The notes beneath the pieces are model-generated. The model had not been told where the DNA came from. It saw only the letters and a list, made by a program, of their open reading frames with translations, and made no database searches. Positions 28,341-36,276 of a stretch of 39,886 nt of DNA are shown one piece after another. Location: positions 1 to 39,886 of IMG/VR virus record IMGVR_UViG_3300045119_000451; one strand, 5' to 3'. The translations under genes and the position numbers were made by a program. The stretch's first letter is position 1; each line of letters opens with the position of its first letter. The stretch comes from a virus.

Positions 28341-29014
28341 GGCTTCGCTTTGCGTTCGTCGAGAAGTGCTCGCATCTGCTCGACGTTGTAGGAGGCTTGG
28401 CCGTAGCGCTCCATGAGCGGCATGTTGGCTTCGTTGTTGTCGTGCACGGCCGGGGCGTGCCACAGATGCCACACGTCGCCGGTGATGCGTTTGAGTCCAC
28501 CGCCGAAGGTCTGCGCCGCGTGGGAGAACGCGACGTCCTCGCCGCCCCACGATTCGAACCGTTCGTCGAACCCGCCGGTGTCCGTCCACAGTGCTCGGGT
28601 TACGACGACCATCGAGGAACATGTGCCCGGCATCGTCCATTCAACGCCGGCCCACCAGTTCCCCGTGAAGCCGGCCATCACCGCGTCGGACATCGCTCGG
28701 GACAGGTAGCAGTAGCGGTCGTAGGCGAGCGTCATCTGCCCGGTCGCGCCGGCTTTCTCGACGGCGAGTTCGATCTGGTCCTTCGATACGAAGCTGTCGG
28801 CGTCGGCGATGATGCCGATGTCCCAACTGCCCACCTTCCTGTTGCGAGCCGCGGTGTTGATCGCGGCGGATCGGTTGAACGGGCCGGACTTGTGGAAGCC
28901 CTCGACGACAGGCCAGTCCGGATGCTCGGTCTGCCAGCGGGCTTTCACCCACGCCCAGATCTCGTCGCGGCGACCGTTGTCGGCGCGTCGGGGTACGAGG
29001 ACTACGACGCGCAC
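28337..29014 (-). CDS. GT-A glycosyltransferase with Glyco_transf_7C-type C-terminus
   Basis: A 225-residue protein. GSWDIGIIADADSFV contains the DXD-like motif (D-A-D), followed by NWWAGVEWTMPGTCSSMVVVTRALWTDTGGFDERFESWGGEDVAFS, where GGFDE-x-F-x-x-W-G-G-E-D is the signature of galactosyltransferase-type C-termini. GTG start overlaps the upstream gene by 13 bases. Nucleotide-sugar dependent transferase. Acceptor unknown. Confidence 0.85.
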   Translation of the reverse strand: MRVVVLVPRRADNGRRDEIWAWVKARWQTEHPDWPVVEGFHKSGPFNRSAAINTAARNRKVGSWDIGIIADADSFVSKDQIELAVEKAGATGQMTLAYDRYCYLSRAMSDAVMAGFTGNWWAGVEWTMPGTCSSMVVVTRALWTDTGGFDERFESWGGEDVAFSHAAQTFGGGLKRITGDVWHLWHAPAVHDNNEANMPLMERYGQASYNVEQMRALLDERKAKP

Positions 29015-29949
29015 AGGGCCACCACTCCTTCCACGGCGTTCGCGAACCGTTCCAGATCGGCGGCTGGGTCGAGCTCGGTCGAGCGGGCCGACGCCTGTGC
29101 CGAGGCGGCAGCCCATTCGACCGGGTCGTGGAGACGTTCGATCTGTTCGAGCCAGGCGGCGCCGTCGGCCCGGTCGACGTAGACGCCGGCGTCGCCGAGT
29201 GACTCGACGAGCCCGGCGGTCGGGTGGGCGATGGTGGGGATCCCGGAGGCGGCCGCCTCGATGGCGGTCATGCCCCACGTCTCCCGTTCCGATGGCATGA
29301 GCAATACGCGCGTACGCGCGTAAACGTCGTCGCGGATGTTGCCGGTGTTGGCGATGACGGTGGCGTTGGGGGCGGTGTCGAGGTACTGGTTGCCGTAGGC
29401 GCCGTGCACTCCGAGGAACCGGCGATGTGGTGCGCAGCGCACGAGCCGCCAGAACAGCTCGCCACCTTTCGCCTCGGACAGGTTGACGAGGGTGACGTGG
29501 TCGCCGGGTGTCGTGCGGTAGAGGCCGGCGACGACGGGAGGGTGGCAAACGATCGAGGGGGCGGGGCAGTCGACGGAGGCGGCGAGGTTGTGCGAGTTGA
29601 ACACGACGAGCGCCGCGCCCTCGAGCACTGCTGGATCGACGACGAAACCGTGAGCCATGCGTACGTTCGGTTTCCCCCACCGGGCGGCGAGAGTGGCGGC
29701 CCGGGCGGTGTCACCGCAGTGAGAGACGACGATGTCGGCGAGTGCGATCGCGGTGTCGACGGCGACGGGATTGGTGCCCGGCCCGACCGTGACGCCGTCG
29801 AGGATGTCGACGGGGCCGTGGTCTCGTTGGGTGAACACGTCGACGTGATGGCCACGTTCGACGAGGTGGGCGAGATAGGAGTGTGTCGCCGCCCACGCCC
29901 CGACCCGACTGCGGGGCGGATAGGCCGGAACGAGAGCGACAACACGCAC
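29002..29949 (-). CDS. GT4-family glycosyltransferase
   Basis: A 315-residue GT-B protein starting RVVALVPAYPPRSRVGAWAATHSYLAHLVERGH. The C-terminal half has PSERETWGMTAIEAAASGIPTIAHPTAGLVE, the GT4 donor-binding signature with E-x7-E. Uses an activated sugar such as GDP- or UDP-sugar. Begins three bases after the capsid stop, the first of four cassette genes. Glycosylated virions have been reported for some mycobacteriophages, so capsid or tail proteins are plausible acceptors here (inference). Confidence 0.88.
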   Translation of the reverse strand: MRVVALVPAYPPRSRVGAWAATHSYLAHLVERGHHVDVFTQRDHGPVDILDGVTVGPGTNPVAVDTAIALADIVVSHCGDTARAATLAARWGKPNVRMAHGFVVDPAVLEGAALVVFNSHNLAASVDCPAPSIVCHPPVVAGLYRTTPGDHVTLVNLSEAKGGELFWRLVRCAPHRRFLGVHGAYGNQYLDTAPNATVIANTGNIRDDVYARTRVLLMPSERETWGMTAIEAAASGIPTIAHPTAGLVESLGDAGVYVDRADGAAWLEQIERLHDPVEWAAASAQASARSTELDPAADLERFANAVEGVVALCAS

Positions 29950-29952
29950 AGG

Positions 29953-30921
29953 TCAGCTCGAGGTGATCGGGACGTTGCCGACGTTGGTGAGCTTGTCGAT
30001 GGCGTCGGGGTCGGCGAGAACGAAGCCGTACTCGGCTTCGGCTCGGATCGCCATCAGGTTGTTCTCCCACAACGAGGTGAGCGTTCCGTTGATCGTCACC
30101 GTCGCCTGGGTCGACACGTCGTAGGTGATCCCACCGACGACACCCCACGCCGCCTGTGACCAGTCACCGGCATAGCCGACGATCGAGGTCTGGTTGATCG
30201 AGGCGACACCTTCACCGGTGAACGACGGGCGACCGAGCAGACGGCCCGGGCTGTTGAACGCGGGAGCGTTGGCGTCGACCGGCAAGTCGGTGAAGATCGG
30301 CCGGCCGGTTGTGTCGACCGCGCCCCATAGGGCGGGTTCGAGGACACTGTCGAGCGCCCAGCCGGTGAGTCGGTAACGGCGGCCGGAAGCGTCGGTGTCG
30401 GAGACGAGTTTGCGCATCGCTTCGACGAGGTCGACGAAGATGCCACCGTTGGCGACGGTGGTGGCGCCGATCTCGGTCGTCTTCGTCGACTGGTCGAGGA
30501 AGGTGGCGAACGGGCCGAGCCCGGCTTCACCGGCGGGGCCTTCGTCGTGGGCGACGGCACGATCGAAGCTGACGGCGAACGACTCGGCGAGTGCGTTGCG
30601 CATCGTCTCGATGTAGCCGCCTGGGTTGGCCCGTACGACCTCTGCCGACACGACGAGGATGGCGGCGAGTTTCTTCGGGGCCATCGCCTTGAGCGACAGC
30701 GCCCCGGCGCTCGCCGGCTTGGCGGTGCCTTCCGACGTCCACCCGGCCGAGGGCCGACCGGACACGTAAGGGATGCTCTCGCCGTTGGCACCGAGAGGGA
30801 TCTGTTGGATCAACGACTGGAAGACCGACGTGCGGGCTGCCCGTTCGAAGATCGGAGCGGCGATGTGCGCCGGGAGGAACCCGGCGAAATCGGTGGTCTT
30901 GGTTGCGGCGGTTATCGCCAT
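29953..30921 (-). CDS. Major capsid protein (HK97 fold)
   Basis: A 322-residue protein with the order typical of HK97-fold capsids without a long delta domain: an N-terminal arm, a spine helix (PGGYIETMRNALAESFAVSFDRAVAHDEG) and the P- and A-domain strands, ending VLADPDAIDKLTNVGNVPI. AGGAGA lies before the ATG. It follows the scaffold gene and forms the icosahedral shell. Possible target of the glycosylation cassette just downstream. Confidence 0.92.
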   Translation of the reverse strand: MAITAATKTTDFAGFLPAHIAAPIFERAARTSVFQSLIQQIPLGANGESIPYVSGRPSAGWTSEGTAKPASAGALSLKAMAPKKLAAILVVSAEVVRANPGGYIETMRNALAESFAVSFDRAVAHDEGPAGEAGLGPFATFLDQSTKTTEIGATTVANGGIFVDLVEAMRKLVSDTDASGRRYRLTGWALDSVLEPALWGAVDTTGRPIFTDLPVDANAPAFNSPGRLLGRPSFTGEGVASINQTSIVGYAGDWSQAAWGVVGGITYDVSTQATVTINGTLTSLWENNLMAIRAEAEYGFVLADPDAIDKLTNVGNVPITSS

Positions 30922-30948
30922 GGGGTTCTCCTAGGAAGGTGGTTGGGC

Positions 30949-31506
30949 TCAGCGCATGCCGAGTGCAGTTCTGAAAGCCGTCTCCAACTCGTTCGAGTTG
31001 AGGGCCGGGTCCTGCTGACCACGTACGCCCATGCCGAGATCCCGCCTCGTTGGCGGGGTCGTCGCCGGATCGATGGCGGGCGCGACACGATCCACCCAGG
31101 CGGCGATCGCCTTGGTGTCCGGTTCGCCGTTGACGTCGAGGAACTTCGACGCGTCGACACCTTCGAGGAGCGCTTCGACGTCGACGGGACGGCCGGCGGC
31201 GGCGGCACGGATCTCGGCTTGCGCGATGCGCCCGCCTGCTTCCCGCAGCGCCTCGGCTCTCGCTTCGGCGCGTGCCTCGGCGACCGCCTTTTCCTGGTCG
31301 GTCATCGAGGACCGCTTGAGCGCTTCGAGTTCTTTCGCCGCTGCGGCGTTGACCTTGGCGGTGTCCTCGAGGCGTTTGGCGCGCTTGTCGGTGGTGTCGG
31401 CGAGGCCCTTCCATTTCTCCGCCTCCGCTTTCCAGTCCGTCACGTCCGTGTCGGTCGTGTCGGTGGTGGCTTCGGTGGTATCAGTGGTGGCTTCGGTCGT
31501 GGTCAT
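30949..31506 (-). CDS. Scaffolding protein
   Basis: A 185-residue, highly charged, helical protein. The N-terminus is Thr/Asp/Glu-rich (TTTEATTDTTEATTDTTDTD). Residues ~25-110 form a Lys/Glu/Ala coiled coil (AKELEALKRSSMTDQEKAVAEARAEARAEALREAG), and the C-terminus is conserved-looking (NELETAFRTALGMR). This layout and place directly before the capsid gene are diagnostic. GGGAGG lies before the ATG. Guides shell assembly and leaves before packaging. Confidence 0.85.
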   Translation of the reverse strand: MTTTEATTDTTEATTDTTDTDVTDWKAEAEKWKGLADTTDKRAKRLEDTAKVNAAAAKELEALKRSSMTDQEKAVAEARAEARAEALREAGGRIAQAEIRAAAAGRPVDVEALLEGVDASKFLDVNGEPDTKAIAAWVDRVAPAIDPATTPPTRRDLGMGVRGQQDPALNSNELETAFRTALGMR

Positions 31507-31551
31507 GTTCCCTCCCGGGACGGTGTTGCGGTTTTCCCCTCGCGGGGCGGA

Positions 31552-32133
31552 TCAGAACGCCGGTGCTGCCGTGCATTGGCAGCGGTCATGGCCGAAGTCG
31601 GCGGCCTCTGCGCTCGAGTAGGTGTCGGCCGCGACTTCTTCGCACCAGGCGCACGCACCGGAGTCGGGGATGCGTTCCCAGCCGGCAACGTGCAGGCCGG
31701 CTTTCTCGACGAACACATCACCGGTCTGCCGTGCACTCGAGACGGCGAAGTCAGAGACGACTGCCTCGATGCGGGAACGTCCGGCGGCGAGGGCGTCGGT
31801 GTAGGAGTTGCCGGAGGCGAGTGCCTGCCACACGGAGATGAACGGGGCCCGCAGGTTCGGGACGGTAGACACGTCGCCGATGGCGACGCGTGGTGGGCGT
31901 ACGCCGGCCAACACGGTGTAATAGCCGAGCGCTGAACGCACCGCGGTGGTCTTGATCGCGGTGATCGCCGGTGCCGCCCTGCGGGTGAGGATGGCGACGG
32001 CGTCCTCGTTGTAGTCGTCGAGATCGTCGAATGCCCTCTGCAATCCGGGGGTGGTTCGGCCGACGGCGGTGGCGATCGCGGTCTGGAAGCGGCGGGTGGC
32101 GGGGAGGCGAAGGTGGTCAGGGAGCCGGGGCAT
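31552..32133 (-). CDS. MuF-like minor capsid protein
   Basis: A 193-residue protein. The C-terminus has SGACAWCEEVAADTYSS ... FGHDRCQC, the Cys/Cys/His/Cys/Cys cluster of phage Mu F-like head proteins. The N-terminus is helical (TPGLQRAFDDLDDYNEDAVAILTRRAAPAI). Lies between portal and scaffold, overlapping the portal end by 17 bases. Thought to help head assembly or DNA ejection. Shorter than many MuF proteins. Confidence 0.82.
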   Translation of the reverse strand: MPRLPDHLRLPATRRFQTAIATAVGRTTPGLQRAFDDLDDYNEDAVAILTRRAAPAITAIKTTAVRSALGYYTVLAGVRPPRVAIGDVSTVPNLRAPFISVWQALASGNSYTDALAAGRSRIEAVVSDFAVSSARQTGDVFVEKAGLHVAGWERIPDSGACAWCEEVAADTYSSAEAADFGHDRCQCTAAPAF

Positions 32134-33502
32134 TGGCCGGCATGCGGGTCGGCATCTGCGTGAACAACTCGGGTAGCGCCGGGGCGAGGAGGGCGTCGGC
32201 GGCACGTTCGGCTTCCATACGTTCGATGTCCTGCGGTGAGAACTGCAACACCTGTTCCATCGTCGTGCGCCACGGCACCCCAGCAGCCTGCGCCTTCGAT
32301 GCAGCGTCATACCGTTCGGCGAGAGTGAACCGTTCGGGTGGTGACCACAGGACTTCCATGTCGGCACGCGACGCGCGCACCGTGTCCCCGGCCAACAGGA
32401 ACGCCATCGACATCCACTGCTCGACCGACTCGCCGAGCTGTGCGAGACGGTCCTTCGCTTTGAAGATCAGACCCTCACGGGCGAGTGACGCACCCTCGGC
32501 GGAACCGTTCGCGGCGTCGGGTGACAGGTAGAACAGTGGGGTACGGGTGACCGCGGCGAGATCCTGGACGTCGTCGCGGATGGCCTGACGGATCGGGCCG
32601 AGATCGACCTGACCGGATTCCCACATCTCAGCCGTCGCCGGTAGGAGCCACAACGCACCGGGGTCGGCGGAGAACATGTCGTCATAGTCGATGTCCTCGC
32701 CTTTCTCGTCCTTCGGTGGGATCCCTTTGATCGCTCGCTGTTTGAACGCCTGCAAGGTGGCGATCTCCAGCCGAGACAGGACCGTGTAGTTGATCCGGTC
32801 GAGGATCCCGAGGTGCGGTTCGAACTCGCCGCGGGCGTTGCCGTACATGTCGGGACGGCAGGCGAACCGCACGATAGGAACGATCGGTGCCACCAGGGTC
32901 ATCACGTCGTCGAGCTCGAACGCGGCCACATCGGTCTCGGTCGCGTGCTTCATGAAACGGTAGACGACACCCGGCAGGTACAGGTAGGCGACGTCCTCGC
33001 CGTCCTCACACCACATCTTCAGCCCGGCAACCGCTTTGCGGCGCCGCACCGGATCCGACTCGGTCACCACTTGACGGGGATCTTCCGGGGTCATCACCGG
33101 GACACCGAGGTCTTCGTCGACGTCGCCGACCATGGCGTAGCTGACACCCATCGAGAAACACGCCGAGGTGATCAGAGCGAAGTCGGCGTCGAGCGAGTTC
33201 GCCTGCCACATCCCCCACGCCGTACGGTCATCGACCGCGTCGCCTTCGGCGCCGGTGCGGAACCCGGCCGGAGCCACACGCTCCCGCAAGGCCTCGACGA
33301 TCAACTCGGCGAAGTTCGTGCGCGACATGCGCATCAGTCGGCCGTACGCCTGACGCACCGCCCGGGCTGCGATCGCCGGCACCGGCGCCTCGCCGGTGTA
33401 GTAGTCGTCGAGACGTTGATAGTGGGGACGGTTCGCAGCGAGCTCGGAGGACAAACGGGACAACCACCAGCCGAGCGAATCGGGAGTCTTCACGTCGAGC
33501 AT
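32117..33502 (-). CDS. Portal protein (SPP1 gp6-like)
   Basis: A 461-residue protein of normal portal length. LSSELAANRPHYQRLDDYYTGEAPVP is the actinophage portal start. The long helical stem includes VLSRLEIATLQAFKQRAIKG, then LAAVTRTPLFYLSPDAANGSAEGASLAREGL, a conserved portal element. AGGAG lies before the ATG. Forms the dodecameric ring through which DNA passes. Confidence 0.93.
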   Translation of the reverse strand: MLDVKTPDSLGWWLSRLSSELAANRPHYQRLDDYYTGEAPVPAIAARAVRQAYGRLMRMSRTNFAELIVEALRERVAPAGFRTGAEGDAVDDRTAWGMWQANSLDADFALITSACFSMGVSYAMVGDVDEDLGVPVMTPEDPRQVVTESDPVRRRKAVAGLKMWCEDGEDVAYLYLPGVVYRFMKHATETDVAAFELDDVMTLVAPIVPIVRFACRPDMYGNARGEFEPHLGILDRINYTVLSRLEIATLQAFKQRAIKGIPPKDEKGEDIDYDDMFSADPGALWLLPATAEMWESGQVDLGPIRQAIRDDVQDLAAVTRTPLFYLSPDAANGSAEGASLAREGLIFKAKDRLAQLGESVEQWMSMAFLLAGDTVRASRADMEVLWSPPERFTLAERYDAASKAQAAGVPWRTTMEQVLQFSPQDIERMEAERAADALLAPALPELFTQMPTRMPANAPAP

Positions 33503-33513
33503 TCAGACTCCTC

Positions 33514-35190
33514 TCAGCGGACACGGACCGGGGCACTCATCGGTGGCGGCGCCGGTTGGGCGAGCACCAGGCGGCGCACCATGCGAGCACCGATCATGCA
33601 GACCGCGGCGTCGATCTTCAACGGCGACGACGGTGACGCCTTGCCCACCGACACACCCCAACGATTCGGGCGGCGACGGCAGTTCGCCACATGCCGAGCC
33701 AAGCGAGGATCGTCGTCATGGGTGAAACCACCCTCAGTGATCTCCGCCTCGGCCAACTCGGCGGCCCGGGTGAAATCGACGACATGGTTACGCATGTCCC
33801 ACGCGATCGACTGCGGATCATTCCCCGACTTCGACGGCCACACACGCAACCGGTCGGCGAACCGTTTGGGCCAGTCGATCTTCGTGAAGGACTCCCACTC
33901 GTGCACGTCGGAGAAGAACGCCGCCACATTCAAATTGTCGAACGCGTGCTGCACGGCGGCGTCGACCTGGTCGACAGGGACGACATCGTCGGTGTCGTGT
34001 TTCGGGTCCGGTTCCCATACCGCGACGGTGAACACATGCCCGTCGGAGACACAGCAACCGACGAGCGCGGTGGCATCCCGTGACTTCGAACCGTCGAAGA
34101 ACAGCACGACTTCCTCGGTGGCCGACACGATCCGGGTCCGATCGGCGAGCATCGCCCACGCCTGCGGTGTCGTCCACGATTCCTCGTGGACCGTCGGCTG
34201 ATTCAGATACTTGCGGCGCGACTCCGACGGCTTCGACATCGGCGACCAGACACGTTCGATCAACGCCTTCACGTCGATCTCGCCGTCACGGCCACGCTTC
34301 CAATCGCAGTCGCCGTACACCCACCGCAACGCACGCTCGAGCGACGCGTAGTCGGCGAGCTCCACATCCGGTGGGGCGACGCGGGCGTCGTACAGGATCT
34401 TCGTGTCGCCTCGCAGCCGGCCTTCCTCCTGCGCCACCCACGCATTCCAAGTGCCCTCGGCCACACACTCGATGCCGGGCACCCAGGCGTTCGCCGTCTC
34501 CAACATCCGAGACCCCGACTTGGCCAAGTTGTCAGCCAAGGTGGCAGCGAGCTCGGGCCCAGAGTTCGACGGCTTCCAATGCTCGGTCTCATCGGCAACG
34601 ATGCACGACGCCTCCGCGCCCTCCGACGCCGTCACCGACGACGTGATGATCTCAAGCGTTCCTTCCGGAAGTTTGTAGTAGCGGGTCTTCCCCGGATCGA
34701 GACCGTGTTCCTTGACGACCGCCGAACCCTTCGGCGCGAACGCCCGCACCATTCGCATCGTGTTCGCCGTCTGCGACTCCGCCGTCGCCGCGATCTGCAC
34801 CAGCGGCATATCGACGGCCCGGCCCTTGCACCCGCCCGGCAGACGGCCGTCCTTTCGGGCCAGACGCACCGGAGCGCAGAACTCGATCAGAGCGAGCACC
34901 GCCGCATACGGCGACTTCCCACTCCCCTTAGCCAGACGACGCGCGCCGTGGTGGAACAACCAGCGGCCGTCGGGATCCATCGCATACCACCACAACGTGA
35001 AACGCAGCTGATCGGTCGTCATCCGAAACGGCTTGCCCGCACGCGGACCGTTCGGCTGGATCAACCGCGACTCCGCCCAACGGATCGCTTCCCAACCGAG
35101 GGTGAACTCGGGCTCACCCTCAGGCAAAGTCGACAGACGATTAGCCGGCGCCTCGGAGACGCTTGCGAGCATCAGCGAACCACTCGACAT
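33514..35190 (-). CDS. terL: Terminase large subunit
   Basis: A 558-residue packaging motor. The ATPase domain has Walker A AKGSGKS (about 87-93), and Walker B CIVADETEHW (about 196-205) with the catalytic E after D. The nuclease part has VVLFFDGSKSRDATALVGC with its first acidic residue near 370. The start at 35190 has GGAGGGAG eight bases upstream and overlaps the small-subunit gene by 50 bases. An in-frame ATG at residue 7 is an alternative. Packages and cuts concatemeric DNA. The adjacent HNH suggests cos cutting. Confidence 0.93.
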   Translation of the reverse strand: MSSGSLMLASVSEAPANRLSTLPEGEPEFTLGWEAIRWAESRLIQPNGPRAGKPFRMTTDQLRFTLWWYAMDPDGRWLFHHGARRLAKGSGKSPYAAVLALIEFCAPVRLARKDGRLPGGCKGRAVDMPLVQIAATAESQTANTMRMVRAFAPKGSAVVKEHGLDPGKTRYYKLPEGTLEIITSSVTASEGAEASCIVADETEHWKPSNSGPELAATLADNLAKSGSRMLETANAWVPGIECVAEGTWNAWVAQEEGRLRGDTKILYDARVAPPDVELADYASLERALRWVYGDCDWKRGRDGEIDVKALIERVWSPMSKPSESRRKYLNQPTVHEESWTTPQAWAMLADRTRIVSATEEVVLFFDGSKSRDATALVGCCVSDGHVFTVAVWEPDPKHDTDDVVPVDQVDAAVQHAFDNLNVAAFFSDVHEWESFTKIDWPKRFADRLRVWPSKSGNDPQSIAWDMRNHVVDFTRAAELAEAEITEGGFTHDDDPRLARHVANCRRRPNRWGVSVGKASPSSPLKIDAAVCMIGARMVRRLVLAQPAPPPMSAPVRVR

Positions 35191-35611
35191 CGCCGTCTCC
35201 CTCCGCCGGCGCCAACGGCTTCTGCAACTCGAGCGCCGCCCGACGCCTGTCGCCCTCAGTGGCGAGCAACGCCGTCATGCCCTTCAACCACGCCGCCACC
35301 GACGCCGCCTTCGGAGGGAGCTCGACCATCACGATCTCATCGTCGACCACCATCGGCTGCGCCTTGAACTCCCGCGACATCGACTCCGCCAACACGTACG
35401 CCGTCGCCCAGTCCGACTCAACGTAGTACAGGCTCTGACCCGACCGGGCCAACGAATCGAACCACCTCTTCGCCACCGGATGCCACTTGGCGTTCGACCG
35501 CATCGGCGCACCCGACGCCGAACGAGCCGGCGCCTTCGACACCTCGACGGCGGGCTTGTTCACCCGGCGCCGCTGCTCCGAACGCTTCGGCAGAGGACCC
35601 TTCAGAGCCAC
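35141..35611 (-). CDS. terS: Terminase small subunit
   Basis: A 156-residue, basic then acidic protein. The ALKGPLPKRSEQRRRVNKP start is of the P27-family type, followed by helical ATAYVLAESMSREFKAQ and AAWLKGMTALLATEGDRRRAALELQ. It recognises the packaging site and recruits the large subunit. Positioned between HNH and the large subunit, as in cos-type actinophages. Confidence 0.82.
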   Translation of the reverse strand: MALKGPLPKRSEQRRRVNKPAVEVSKAPARSASGAPMRSNAKWHPVAKRWFDSLARSGQSLYYVESDWATAYVLAESMSREFKAQPMVVDDEIVMVELPPKAASVAAWLKGMTALLATEGDRRRAALELQKPLAPAEGDGDVEWFADARKRLRGAG

Positions 35612-35704
35612 AGCGCCCTCCAGAGTGTTGTACCCGTAGCCACAGGCCGGCGCAGACCTCGCAGGAAGTTCAAAACTCGCGGGGGGAGGAGGTCGTCCCC
35701 CAGG
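35612..35704. other. Gap between HNH and small terminase: candidate cos region
   Basis: The 93 bases between the HNH stop and the small-subunit start carry a G-run (GCGGGGGGAGGAGG, near 35678-35692). Phages with an HNH next to terminase usually cut cos near here. No symmetry or known overhang was identified, so this is only a place to look. Confidence 0.25.
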
Positions 35705-36034
35705 TCAGCGCGCAGGTGGTCGGAGACCAGGATGTACTTCGACCGGGCGGCGCCTCTCCCCCTCGATCAGACGTCGAGCGAGGTGACCGGCCGCCGACGT
35801 GCGTTTACCGTGACAGTTGCGGGGTGAGCGGACGCCGCAGCGTGTGGCCAGGTGTTCGATGCGATGGTCGTTGGCTGCGCCGAGGTGGTCGCATTCGAGG
35901 GTGGCGCCGGTCGGGTCGCGCCAGCCGCAGTCGACGCAGGTCCAGTCGTCACGTTCGAACACGGCGCGGCGACGGCGTTGCCAGTCGGGTGGGTTGGGTG
36001 CTTTCCGGCCGGAGTGTGCACCCCATTCGGCCAT
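35705..36034 (-). CDS. HNH endonuclease next to terminase
   Basis: A 109-residue protein. AVFERDDWTCVDCGWRDPTGATLECDHLG is the first zinc knuckle and the DH of the HNH motif, followed by HRIEHLATRCGVRSPRNCHGKRTSAAGH with the second cysteine pair and the catalytic His/Asn region. Such proteins sit beside terminase and are required for cos cleavage in several phage groups. Starts four bases after the stop of the acidic micro-gene upstream. Confidence 0.85.
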   Translation of the reverse strand: MAEWGAHSGRKAPNPPDWQRRRRAVFERDDWTCVDCGWRDPTGATLECDHLGAANDHRIEHLATRCGVRSPRNCHGKRTSAAGHLARRLIEGERRRPVEVHPGLRPPAR

Positions 36035-36038
36035 GGGG

Positions 36039-36125
36039 TCAGGCCGTGTCGTCGGCGGTTTCCTCGGCTGCGGGCTCGGCGGGTTCGTCAGGATCGGGGA
36101 CGACAGGATCTGGTGCGTCAGACAT
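36039..36125 (-). CDS. 28-residue acidic peptide
   Basis: A 28-codon gene upstream of the HNH gene. Its product is almost entirely Asp, Glu, Pro, Ala (MSDAPDPVVPDPDEPAEP ...). GGAG lies six bases before the ATG, with a four-base gap to the HNH start. DNA-mimic or regulatory roles are possible but unsupported. Located at the head of the late operon. Confidence 0.5.
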   Translation of the reverse strand: MSDAPDPVVPDPDEPAEPAAEETADDTA

Positions 36126-36276
36126 CGAAGGCTCCATTCGTTTGATTCGGGGGTTCGCCTCGCCGCTTTGTGCGTGGGCGCAACCCTCATCAACTATCGA
36201 GGGACTGTACCGTCACGCAGGGTGTTTGCGAGGGATACCAGGTCAGAGGCCGGTAGCAGCGGTAGCAGGTGAGGCC
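36126..36276. promoter_or_regulatory. Gap between recombinase 2 and the late operon
   Basis: This 151-base gap is the only sizeable non-coding stretch upstream of the head genes, so a late promoter is expected here. Candidate -10 elements on the minus strand (TACAGT, GATAGT) lack a convincing -35. At 36247-36279 are GGTAGCA direct repeats and a TGAGGCCTCA palindrome overlapping the recombinase stop, which could be recombinase arm sites. Confidence 0.35.

Noticed and set aside
31507-31551. Terminator between the MuF-like and scaffold genes (CCCC-GCGA-GGGG then AAAA)
   Set aside because: The stem is only four bases and transcription must continue through to the scaffold and capsid genes.
33514-35190. 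Terminase start MSSGSL as another copy of the MSSGSYLR linker
   Set aside because: Only the first bases agree by eye. The YLR codons are missing and it is preceded by its own ribosome site, so similarity is probably chance.
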